Origin: Marinilabilia rubra
Lineage (GTDB): Bacteria > Bacteroidota > Bacteroidia > Bacteroidales > Marinilabiliaceae
Assembly (NCBI RefSeq): GCF_003121985.1
Contig: NZ_QEWP01000026.1
Coordinates: forward strand, 1 to 45,830
Reading direction: 5' to 3'
Length of the DNA stretch: 45,830 nt
The position numbers and the translations under genes were made by a program. The notes under the pieces were generated by a model. That model saw only the letters and a list, made by a program, of their open reading frames with translations, did no database searches and was not told the DNA's origin. The stretch's first letter is position 1. Each line of letters begins with the position of its first letter. Positions 34,116-41,914 of this stretch are shown piece after piece.

Positions 34116-34817
34116 TTAACCTGTCACCACAATGTCCTGTCCCAGGCGTCCTGTTGAAAGGCTTTTACGCTTATAGAGCACAGTCCTGATTTCAACCTGG
34201 TAAGTGCCGGGAGTCAGATCATCAGGAACAAAAAAGAGCAACTCGGAAGGCTTGTTCTTTACAATCCGAGAGGCTTTATGAGCATTACCATCCGGATCGA
34301 TAAAGAAAATGCCGGCTTCAGCAGATTCGGTATCAATTTTTAATAAGCCGCCTTTAATTGAAACAATCTGCCCCACGGTCACTGATTCATTTACAGCACC
34401 CGTCTTAAGGTCAGTAACCGTTTTAAGGGTAGGTTTTGATTCACTAATTTCCACCCTTTCCACATTAAGGTCGCGGGATGATTCAATCAGCCGCTTACCT
34501 GCCCGCAGGTTTAGGTTAATCCCGTGTTTGCTGGCATTGAAGGCTTCACTTTTGCTTTCAAACACACCAGCAACTGTGGGATAGATTACAAAGAGTTCTG
34601 TGTTAACATTGTTTCCGTCTTTTACAATATCACAGACGGCCGATTTGAACTCTTCCAAAGTACCAAGTGCCTCGGCTTTGGTTACAGTTGAACCACGACT
34701 GATCATGCGTTCAACTATTTCATCAATCCCCATTGTAGGATTGTCAACAGTGACGGCCATGAGGTCGTCCGGATCATCGGTCAGTAAGTTTTCGACCAAA
34801 CCATAACGTAATGGCAT
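34116..34817 (-). CDS. HU/IHF-like DNA-binding protein with DUF4469-type C-terminal domain
   Basis: 233 residues from MPLRYGLVENLL (ATG at 34817; an upstream ATG at 34841 would add an atypical MFYLNIFI). N-terminal half: IVERMISRGSTVTKAEALGTLEEF, the HU-like fold. Then LRAGKRLIESSRDLNVERVE. The C-terminal half, GGLLKIDTESAEAGIFFID to YQVEIRT, fits the DUF4469 beta-sandwich found in Bacteroidota. Role unknown; likely nucleoid- or repeat-associated. It is the only minus-strand gene between 1 and 41 kb, with its own terminator. Confidence 0.85.
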   Translation of the reverse strand: MPLRYGLVENLLTDDPDDLMAVTVDNPTMGIDEIVERMISRGSTVTKAEALGTLEEFKSAVCDIVKDGNNVNTELFVIYPTVAGVFESKSEAFNASKHGINLNLRAGKRLIESSRDLNVERVEISESKPTLKTVTDLKTGAVNESVTVGQIVSIKGGLLKIDTESAEAGIFFIDPDGNAHKASRIVKNKPSELLFFVPDDLTPGTYQVEIRTVLYKRKSLSTGRLGQDIVVTG

Positions 34818-34847
34818 AATAAAAATATTTAAATAAAACATGCAGGG

Positions 34848-34907
34848 CCCGCCGGCCTCCTCTTCCGATAGTCGCCTAAAACCTTTGGTTGATGACCAGC
34901 CGGCGGG
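34848..34907. repeat. GC-rich stem-loop upstream of the HU-like gene
   Basis: CCCGCCGGC (34848-34856) and GCCGGCGGG (34899-34907) pair perfectly around a 42-base loop. The structure starts 30 bases upstream of the HU-like ATG, in its leader on the minus strand, so it could be a regulatory leader or a remnant of a palindromic repeat. Confidence 0.5.
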
Positions 34908-35065
34908 TTACCTGTATTTCTTTAAGCCAATAAAAAAACCCATTCCCTAACCCCAAATCAAACAGGTCACAGAATGAGTCAAACATTCCGAGTCAGGGGG
35001 TGTTTTTTGTTAACAATCCGCAATTTATAAAAATTATTTTAACATGACAAAACTCAGGTGATATT

Positions 35066-35456
35066 AGGTTATTAGGCCAGTAGGCTAGTAGGGAAATAGG
35101 CTAGTAGGCTAGTAGGCAAGTAGACGAGTAGATGTTTTGGACGCGGGGAGGTTCCCCCTTTAGGGGGTCAGGGGGTGTGCGAGAGGAGATTAGGTTATTA
35201 GGCTAGTAGGTCTGTAGGCAATTAGACGAGTAGATGTTTTGGACGCGGGGAGCGTTCCCCCTTCAGGGGGTCAGGGGGTGTGCGAGAGGAGATTAGGTCA
35301 GTAGGGAATTAGGCAAGTAGGTTATTAGGCAAGTAGGTCTGTAGGTAATTAGACGAGTAGATGTTTTGGATGCGCGGGGCGTTCCCCTTTCAGGGGTCAG
35401 GGGGTTTGCGATAGGAGATTAGGCAAGTAGGTTATTAGGCAAGTAGGCTAGTAGAT
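35066..35456. repeat. TAGG-word tract with three 75-base subrepeats
   Basis: Words of the form AGTAGGC / ATTAGGC fill the interval. Three near-identical units (35121-35194, 35223-35297, 35350-35424) each begin TAGACGAGTAGATGTTTTGGA, kept here as its core AGACGAGTAGATG, and carry a CCCCC..AGGGGGTCAGGGGG palindrome, the complement of the CCCCCTAACCCCC block of region 1. Confidence 0.8.
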
Positions 35457-35490
35457 CTTTTGAAATCATGGAATGTTGAAGGCTTTAAAA

Positions 35491-36900
35491 GAGACTGTTC
35501 AAAAAAGTGTGTCAAAGTTAGAAAAAAAGAAGTTGAATTTTAACTTTGATATTTATGGGACAAAGAAAGAAAAAAAGACCGCGTTTAGAGGATTTAATCC
35601 CAGACAAAGACCGCCGCGAAGAAGTATTACGGCGCATGTATAACAGAGACGCCATTGTGGGTGAAGATGGCATCTTTACCGATTTATTGCAAGCACTGGT
35701 TAATGCTTCCCTCGAAGGAGAAATGGATTACCACCTGCAAAATGAAGAGCCGGAAGGAGACACACCGAAAAACCGGCGCAATGGCCATAATAATAAAAAG
35801 GTTGACAGTCGTGTAGGGCCCATTAATGTTTCAACGCCCCGAGATCGTTATGGTACATATGATCCTGAAATGGTTAAGAAATGGGAGCGAGAATTGAGTA
35901 CAGGTATGGATGAGGTCATTTTAAGTCTTTATGCTCGAGGCCAATCAGTTCAGGATGTTCAAAACCAACTTCGCGAGCTTTATGGCATAGAAGTAAGCAG
36001 TGGTGTTATTAGTTCTGTAACGGATCGGATTATGCCAGAGATTACCCAATGGCAACAAAGATCTTTAAATTCCTGTTATCCGGTTGTATTTCTGGACGCT
36101 ATTCATTACAAAGTCAGGGAAGAAGGGAAAGTTCAGACAAAAGCCATATATACTGTCTATGGCGTTGATGTTGAAGGTAGTCGTGATGTATTGGGACTTT
36201 ACCTCATGGAATCAGAGGGAGCCCGTCAATGGGGTTTAATTTTGGAAGACCTTCAAAAAAGAGGAGTTGAAGATGTTTTTATTTTTTGTATTGACGGATT
36301 GACAGGGTTTAAAGATATTATTGAAACAGTATTTCCTCATGCACAGGTTCAACGATGTATTGTCCATATGGTTAGAAGCTCCACTCGCTTGGTGAGCTAT
36401 AAGGATATAAAAGCTGTAACAAGCAGTTTAAGGGCCATATATAGCTCATCAGATATCCAACAGGCAGAAATGGTTCTGGAAAGCTTTAAAGCCAAATGGG
36501 ACAAAAAATACCCTGAAATAAGCAAAAAATGGGAAGAATCCTGGGATGAACTGATGAGTTTTATGGACTTTGGAGGAAATATCCGACGACTCATTTATAC
36601 AACGAATCCAGTGGAGGCTCTTCATCGTAACATGCGAAAAGTGACAAAAACGAAAGGAGCCTGGAGCAATGAAAAAGGACTCCTAAAACAGTTATACTTA
36701 GCTTTAAAAGTCAACAGAAAATCATGGAATAAGAAGGTATTTAACTGGAATGCAATTCAACGAGAATTGGTAATGCATTATGGTGAGCGTTATGAAAAAT
36801 ATGTTTAAATATTTAACTTTAATGCTTTCCGCCCTCCAGCCTAAGGCTTCCGGGCGGAAAGCATTAAAAAAGGAAATGACACACTTTTTTGAACACTCCC
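35491..36900 (+). mobile_element. IS256-family insertion sequence, complete
   Basis: The element is 1410 bases. Terminal inverted repeats of 24 bases (35491-35514 and 36877-36900) differ at two positions and share GTTCAAAAAAGTGTGTCA. It is flanked by an 8-bp target duplication CTTTAAAA (35483-35490 and 36901-36908), as expected for IS256. It landed at the end of a TAGG-word tract. Confidence 0.92.
35555..36808 (+). CDS. IS256-family (Mutator-type) transposase
   Basis: 417 residues from the ATG at 35555 (a TTG at 35546 would add three). DDE residues fall in VVFLDAIHYKVR, FCIDGLTGFKDIIE and NPVEALHRNMRK. The C-terminal KGAWSNEKGLLKQLYLALK is usual for the family. No stop or frameshift seen, and the element has clean ends, so it may be active. 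Confidence 0.93.
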   Translation: MGQRKKKRPRLEDLIPDKDRREEVLRRMYNRDAIVGEDGIFTDLLQALVNASLEGEMDYHLQNEEPEGDTPKNRRNGHNNKKVDSRVGPINVSTPRDRYGTYDPEMVKKWERELSTGMDEVILSLYARGQSVQDVQNQLRELYGIEVSSGVISSVTDRIMPEITQWQQRSLNSCYPVVFLDAIHYKVREEGKVQTKAIYTVYGVDVEGSRDVLGLYLMESEGARQWGLILEDLQKRGVEDVFIFCIDGLTGFKDIIETVFPHAQVQRCIVHMVRSSTRLVSYKDIKAVTSSLRAIYSSSDIQQAEMVLESFKAKWDKKYPEISKKWEESWDELMSFMDFGGNIRRLIYTTNPVEALHRNMRKVTKTKGAWSNEKGLLKQLYLALKVNRKSWNKKVFNWNAIQRELVMHYGERYEKYV

Positions 36901-36908
36901 CTTTAAAA

Positions 36909-37131
36909 GTCAAAAAATGGTGCTTTATTGTCATTGGTAACGTAGTGAAGAATCTCTTTATTGATGAGAAAGATTCTTCGTCGTGCCTCCTCAGAATGAC
37001 ATTTTGCTTTTTGTCATTCTGAGTCTGCGAAGAATCTCCAGTAAAAACAAACTTTTTTTCTACGTCGGAAAACAATTAATTCTATTTTTATTCCATCAAC
37101 TAATCCAATAAATTCAAATAGCCACCCATAA
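36909..37131. repeat. Spacer with a hairpin repeat upstream of the polymerase gene
   Basis: A 67-base version of the hairpin (AGATTCTTCGTCG ... CGAAGAATCT) lies at 36971-37037, with an extra GTGAAGAATCTC half just before it. The rest is AT-rich, with a possible TAATCCAATAAATTC promoter region ahead of the ATG at 37132. Confidence 0.65.
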
Positions 37132-38427
37132 ATGATTAACCAGATATTATACGAAAAAAACAACTACCTCACCCTTCTGTTCTGGGTGTTGGTCGGGGCC
37201 TTTGCGGGCCCTTTGGTCTATGTGGTAGTTCCCATACACATGCTCATTTTGAAACAAAAGGGAGCCTGGCTATGGATATTACTGGGATTATGGTTAGTAT
37301 TGACTTTGAGTGACAGCCGGCAGCCTGTCTTCCGTTTTGCGGTCAATCTCAAAACCGCCATGATGCTGGTGATGGGTTATCTGTTTTTGGTGATGCCAAA
37401 GGACAATGAAGACCCCATCAGGTTTATTAAACCCTTCATCCCGTTTTTTGTAGTAGCATTTGTTTCACTCATTGGCAGTCCGGTCGCTTTCGAAGGCTTT
37501 CAGAAAGCCGTTTCGTATGTATTACTGTTAACCGTTATTCCGCCTATGGTCAATCTCTTACTCACCTACGAGCGTGAACGATTCTTGTATCATCTGGTGA
37601 TGGTAGGCGTAATTGTTCTTGTAACCGGAATTGTTTTAAGGTTTGTGGCTCCGGGTTTTGTCATTTTTGGAGGTGAAAGGTATTCCGGCTTGTTGGGCAA
37701 TCCCAATGGAATGGGTATTTACGGGTTTATGTTTACCGCTCTTTTTACCATAGTTATCCATTTTCACCGGTATCTATTTACCCGCAATCAGATCATCTTC
37801 ATTTACGCCATCATTTTTGCCTCCCTCATCATGGGCGGATCCAGGGGCGGCCTGTTTTCCACAGCCCTGTTTATAGGTGCCTGGTTTTTATTGCGTCGGG
37901 ATGTGATTATTGGTTTCATCATTATGTCCGCCATCTTCATATCATACCAATACGTTGTTGCCAATTTCGAGGCCATTGTCACTTCTCTTGGGCTGGCCGA
38001 CTATTTCCGGTTGGAAACACTGGAAACAGGATCGGGACGATTGATTGTGGCCAAAATAGCGTGGAAACACATTCAGGAAAACTATTGGTTCAGTCACGGT
38101 TTTGCATTCAACGAGCACATCTTGGCCCAATACAAAGATTATTTTGAACAGGAAGGTCACCAGGGAAATGTACATAACAGCTGGCTTACCATGTGGATGG
38201 ATGCCGGTCTGGTGGGTCTTGTTTTGTTTGCTATTGGCTGGCTCACCAATTTCATCCGTGCCGCCAAATTTTCTCCACTGGTTTGGGCCGTATTCTTTGG
38301 TTTGCTGCTTTCCATCAGTGTAGAGTCTTGGTTGGTGGCTTCGCTTAACCCTTTCACCATTGTACTGGTGATTATATTGAGTATGATGGGTAATCCGGCC
38401 TTTTATAATAGGCGAGTAGGGGATTAG
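37132..38427 (+). CDS. O-antigen polymerase/ligase-like membrane protein (Wzy_C family)
   Basis: 431 residues, ATG start, about 11 membrane helices. The motifs ERYSGLLGNPNGMGIY, GGSRGGLFS and EGHQGNVHNSWLTMWMDAGLVGL (its H-N-S-W core) match the O-antigen ligase/polymerase family. In a Wzm/Wzt system a WaaL-like ligase role is more likely than Wzy polymerisation, but sequence alone cannot decide. The last residues (NRRVGD) and the TAG stop are encoded by the start of the TAGG-word tract. Confidence 0.85.
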   Translation: MINQILYEKNNYLTLLFWVLVGAFAGPLVYVVVPIHMLILKQKGAWLWILLGLWLVLTLSDSRQPVFRFAVNLKTAMMLVMGYLFLVMPKDNEDPIRFIKPFIPFFVVAFVSLIGSPVAFEGFQKAVSYVLLLTVIPPMVNLLLTYERERFLYHLVMVGVIVLVTGIVLRFVAPGFVIFGGERYSGLLGNPNGMGIYGFMFTALFTIVIHFHRYLFTRNQIIFIYAIIFASLIMGGSRGGLFSTALFIGAWFLLRRDVIIGFIIMSAIFISYQYVVANFEAIVTSLGLADYFRLETLETGSGRLIVAKIAWKHIQENYWFSHGFAFNEHILAQYKDYFEQEGHQGNVHNSWLTMWMDAGLVGLVLFAIGWLTNFIRAAKFSPLVWAVFFGLLLSISVESWLVASLNPFTIVLVIILSMMGNPAFYNRRVGD

Positions 38428-39212
38428 GTCAGTAGGTGAATAGATGATTAGGCCATTATAGACTGAGGCTGAGATTGAGGTTGAGGTTGAGGTTGAGGTA
38501 AAGAGCATTCTCTAATTCAATAATTTTCTCATTAGCTCAACAGATTGTTAGGTCAATAGGTCGTTAGGCAATTAGGCTAGTAGAAGAATAGATCAATAGG
38601 AAGGTAGGAAGCCGCAGAGCGGCGGCAGATCGGTAGCAATAATACAGGAAGTCCATAAACCCCGAACCGCGGAGCGGTGGCAGAATAGGCTAGTAGACGA
38701 TTAGGCATATAGGCTAGTAGAAAATTAGGTCAGTAGGTCGTTAGGCCAGTAGGTTAATAGGGGATTAGGGAATTAGGCCAGTAGGGGATTAGGTAAATAG
38801 GGGATTAGGTAAGTAGGCCAGTAGGTTAAATAAGTCAATAGGTCGTTAGGCAATTAGGCTAGTAGAAGAATAGATCAATAGGAAGGTAGGAAGCCGCAGA
38901 GCGGCGGCAGATCGGTAGCAATAATACAGGAAGTCCATAAACCCCGAACCGCGGAGCGGTGGCAGAATAGGCTAGTAGGCCAGTAGGCAATTAGAAAAGG
39001 AACTGCGGAGCGATGCCAGAAGAGGGAATATAGGCGAATAGGCTAATAGAATAACCCCGCAATTAATTCCGAGAGAATAAAACCAGCCTTGGGCCTGAAT
39101 AAAAATTTGAGAGATTTTCTGAGGTTAAGGTTATTCAACAAATAACTAATCAACCAATCAGTTCAACTAAGAAAATGAATAGAATTTTCTGAATTATTTT
39201 TATTTTTGCATT
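38428..39212. repeat. TAGG-word tract with a 145-base perfect duplication
   Basis: The tract starts at the stop codon at 38425. A GAGGTT hexamer run lies at 38465-38498. Bases 38552-38696 and 38834-38978 are identical over 145 bases and each contain GCAGAGCGGCGGCAGATCGG and GCGGAGCGGTGGCAG blocks related to 281-295. From 39060 on there is AT-rich sequence holding the promoter of the zeta-like pair. Confidence 0.8.
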
Positions 39213-39380
39213 ATGTGTAAAGAAAAATTAATAACAGGGATAAAGGTTACTCAACAAATGAGTAAGGCCAGAATTATACTGAACAATCAGGTAATACCCA
39301 AAGAAGAACTTTTCCAGATTCGAAAAAAAGAAGGAAAATTAAGTTCTGCACTTAGAAATGCCTTAAAACATAATGCCTGA
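39213..39380 (+). CDS. Small basic protein, probable antitoxin of the zeta-like gene
   Basis: 55 residues, ATG start; the TGA overlaps the kinase ATG by eight bases. Sequence MSKARIILNNQVIPKEELFQ resembles a short beta-helix unit with a lysine-rich tail. Position ahead of the zeta-like gene parallels 16792. No family recognised. A TATTTTTG box at 39200-39207 region is too close to the ATG to be certain as promoter. Confidence 0.6.
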   Translation: MCKEKLITGIKVTQQMSKARIILNNQVIPKEELFQIRKKEGKLSSALRNALKHNA

Positions 39381-39978
39381 TTTAATTGTCATTGCAGGAT
39401 GTAATGGTGCAGTTAAATCCACATTTGCATCTTCATTTCTACCCGAAGGATTAACCTCCTTTGATTATGACAGGTTGTTTTTAGAATATTACAACAGTCT
39501 TCCTGACAGCGAATTTAGAGAGACATTTGCTAAAAAGCAAACAACAGAGGCCTTTGAGAAATCTATTCAAAAAGCCCTTTTCAATATTGTGGATTTCTGC
39601 TACGAAACAAATTTTGATTCCCATCCTTTATATTGGCCCCAGAAATTTAAAGATAACGGGTATCAAATAAACTTAATTTTCTTTTGCCTGGATAATCAGG
39701 AAATTTCAAGACACCGAATTCAGGTACGCACTGAATTCAAAGGTCTTTTTGTAGATAATAACACTATTGACTTAAAATGGAAGGCCGGATATAAAAATGT
39801 AAATCTATATTTTGGTTTGTTTGATAATATTTTGTTCGTTGATAACTCAAAACAGAATGATGTCTACACCAATTTATTACAAATTGAAAAAAAAGAAGTT
39901 GTAATGATGACAGAAAAAGTCCCTGACTATTTCAAACATCGATTGTCTCAGGTTTTTCAATTAATTTCACATGAGTAA
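39373..39978 (+). CDS. Zeta-toxin-like protein with damaged Walker A motif
   Basis: 201 residues, ATG start. The P-loop reads GCNGAVKST (residues 9-17): V14 stands where the glycine of GK[ST] is invariant; compare GCNGAGKTT in the relative at 7828. One base change (GGT to GTT) accounts for it. The rest, FCYETNFDSHPLYWPQKFK and NLIFFCLDNQE, is intact and in frame. Nucleotide binding is probably lost, which would make this a silenced toxin retained with its partner. Confidence 0.75.
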   Translation: MPDLIVIAGCNGAVKSTFASSFLPEGLTSFDYDRLFLEYYNSLPDSEFRETFAKKQTTEAFEKSIQKALFNIVDFCYETNFDSHPLYWPQKFKDNGYQINLIFFCLDNQEISRHRIQVRTEFKGLFVDNNTIDLKWKAGYKNVNLYFGLFDNILFVDNSKQNDVYTNLLQIEKKEVVMMTEKVPDYFKHRLSQVFQLISHE

Positions 39979-39980
39979 CT

Positions 39981-40221
39981 TTTTTCATTCCAATCCCCTA
40001 TTGTCCACCCCCCTAAGCTGGCTTTATCAGAGATTCTTGGCAAGCTCAGAATGACATCTCTAAAAACCTACTGGCCTACCAGCCTCACGCACACCCCCTA
40101 ACCCCCTTAAAGGGGAACCACCACCGCGCAATTCTACTGCCCTAATAACCTATTGACCTAATTTCCTAATCACCTACTGGCCTACTAGCCTAATCGCCTA
40201 TTTGCCTAAATTTCTAATATC
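39981..40221. repeat. CCTA-word tract and CCCCCTAACCCCC block
   Basis: A hairpin half (GAGATTCTTGGCAAG..AGAATGACATCTC) near 40030 is followed by CCTACTGGCCTACC words, a CCCCCTAACCCCCTTAA block near 40091 and more CCTA words up to the ATG at 40222. The word is TAGG in inverted orientation relative to 38.4 kb. Confidence 0.75.
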
Positions 40222-41256
40222 ATGACAATACTATTTCTATACACCGAACTCGCCTCCTACTTTCTGGCAGGCGTAAAAGAACTCACGAAAAAGGGGCATT
40301 TAGTGCACATCGTGCGCTGGCCTGTAAATAAAGAAGCCCCGTTTCAGTTTGATTTCCCGGATGGCGTAACCATTTATGAACGGAATGATTACACCCATAA
40401 AGAACTGGTGAATCTTGCCAAAGATATAAACCCGGATGTTATCATCTCCAGTGGTTGGGTGGATAAGGGTTATCTGAAAGTTTGCAGGTATTTTAAAGGC
40501 AAAATACCAACTGTTATGAGCATGGACAATCATTGGCTGGGCACACCCAAACAAAAGCTCATGCGCCTGGCAGCCCCTTTCACGCTTCTTCGCTCCTACT
40601 CCCATGCATGGGTACCGGGTATACCCCAAAAGGAATATGCACTCAAACTGGGATTCAAAGAAAAAAACATTGAGGAAGGCTTCTACTCTGCCGATGTTAA
40701 GTTGTTCTCCTCTTCTGCAAAGGACAGAACAGAGGCATCAACCTATCCTCGCAAACTGGTTTATGTAGGCCGGTATGTGCAACAGAAAGGACTCGATCTC
40801 CTCTTCCCTGCCTTTATGGAACTTCAGGAAGAATCACCCGGCGAATGGGAACTCTGGTGTGCCGGAACAGGCGAATTGTTTGATCAGCGCCCGGAGCATC
40901 CTAAAATCAAACATCTCGGTTTTCTGCAACCCGAAGAACTGAAACAAACCTTAAAAGAAGCAGGGGTATTTGTCCTCCCCAGCCGCTTTGAACCCTGGGG
41001 AGTGGTCGTTCATGAAATGGCAGCCGCCGGCTTTCCAATGATATGCTCAACCGCCATTGGAGGGGCCACCCGGTTTCTGGAAGAAGGCAAAAACGGCTTT
41101 CTTTTTGAAAATGAAGACAAAGAAAGTCTGAAGCAAGCCCTGAAAAAAATCATGAGCCGGACCGACGAGGAACTGAAAACGATGGCAAAGCACAGTCATC
41201 AGTTGGGGGTGGGTTATGATCCGGAAATGTGGGCAAATCAGGTTATTAGGTTTTAG
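40222..41256 (+). CDS. Glycosyltransferase family 4
   Basis: 344 residues, ATG start. LVYVGRYVQQKGLDLLFPAF, then FVLPSRFEPWGVVVHEMAAAGFPMICS gives a GT-B donor domain with the H-E-M-A-A-A-G version of the E-X7-E motif. More G+C-balanced than the cluster at 20-33 kb. Its last codons AAT CAG GTT ATT AGG TTT and the TAG stop are already TAGG-word sequence. Confidence 0.88.
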   Translation: MTILFLYTELASYFLAGVKELTKKGHLVHIVRWPVNKEAPFQFDFPDGVTIYERNDYTHKELVNLAKDINPDVIISSGWVDKGYLKVCRYFKGKIPTVMSMDNHWLGTPKQKLMRLAAPFTLLRSYSHAWVPGIPQKEYALKLGFKEKNIEEGFYSADVKLFSSSAKDRTEASTYPRKLVYVGRYVQQKGLDLLFPAFMELQEESPGEWELWCAGTGELFDQRPEHPKIKHLGFLQPEELKQTLKEAGVFVLPSRFEPWGVVVHEMAAAGFPMICSTAIGGATRFLEEGKNGFLFENEDKESLKQALKKIMSRTDEELKTMAKHSHQLGVGYDPEMWANQVIRF

Positions 41257-41399
41257 GCTAGTAGGCTAGTAGAAGTTAGGATAGTAGAAGTTAGGCGATT
41301 AGAGTTTAGAAAAAATACTAAATTAATTAATCCAAATCTAATATCTATTTGCCTACTAGCCTAATGACCTACTCGCCTACTTGCCTATTTTCTAATCGC
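41257..41399. repeat. Facing TAGG and CCTA tracts
   Basis: TAGG words run from the stop at 41254 to about 41310, an AT-rich centre follows, then CCTA words from 41350 to 41402 reach the stop codon of the minus-strand gene. The two arms are complementary and could pair between two convergent genes. Confidence 0.75.
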
Positions 41400-41762
41400 C
41401 TAATTAATTTGTTTTCTTTTTTGAGAGATTAATGCAGAAATCATTTTTGTTATTTCTATTGCAATACTTTCTTGTTCATCCAGAGTTTGCTTAGAAATGA
41501 GACTTTTATAATACAACAAGTTAAGTACTGTAATGGACTCATACAAAGATCCCCTAGAGATATATAAGTAATTAATGTTGTCCTTAATACTAAAGCGCCC
41601 TTCTCCCTCAGCGATGTTTTGCGGTACCGATGCAGCTGCCGCTTCCAATTGCTCAATAAGTCTGTAATGCCCTTTAATTGTTTCTGTTATATCAAGGCAT
41701 TTTTCAGCAAAAGTCATGGCTTTCTGCCATACAAGCAATTTCTTAAAGCTAAAATTTTCCAT
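41400..41762 (-). CDS. Four-helix-bundle (S23/23S rRNA intervening-sequence type) protein
   Basis: 120 residues, ATG at 41762. KKLLVWQKAMTFAEKCLDIT, QLEAAAASVPQNIAEGEGR and YLYISRGSLYESITVLNLL are the hallmarks. Family members form homopentamers and occur in rRNA intervening sequences and as free genes; function unknown. They are distantly related to Avd of diversity-generating retroelements, but no reverse transcriptase is near. The TAG stop starts the TAGG tract on the minus strand. Confidence 0.9.
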   Translation of the reverse strand: MENFSFKKLLVWQKAMTFAEKCLDITETIKGHYRLIEQLEAAAASVPQNIAEGEGRFSIKDNINYLYISRGSLYESITVLNLLYYKSLISKQTLDEQESIAIEITKMISALISQKRKQIN

Positions 41763-41914
41763 AATATAAAAGTTAGGTTTGTATATAAAATCTCTATTTG
41801 CTTTATGACCTAATCACCTACTAGCCTACTTGACCTAATAACCTAATCCCCTACTTGCCTAATACCCTATTAACCTACTGGCCTACTTGCCTACTTGCCT
41901 ATTGGCCTAATAAC
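41763..41914. repeat. CCTA-word tract between two minus-strand genes
   Basis: The first 40 bases are AT-rich leader of the four-helix-bundle gene. From about 41806 CCTA words run into the asparagine synthase stop codon at 41915-41917. Confidence 0.8.

Noticed and set aside
34309-34806. Plus-strand ORFs at 34309-34584 and 34600-34806
   Set aside because: Antisense shadows of the well-supported HU-like gene.
41400-41762. Four-helix-bundle gene as Avd of a diversity-generating retroelement
   Set aside because: No reverse transcriptase or template/variable repeat pair is present; the sequence is closer to the S23 group.
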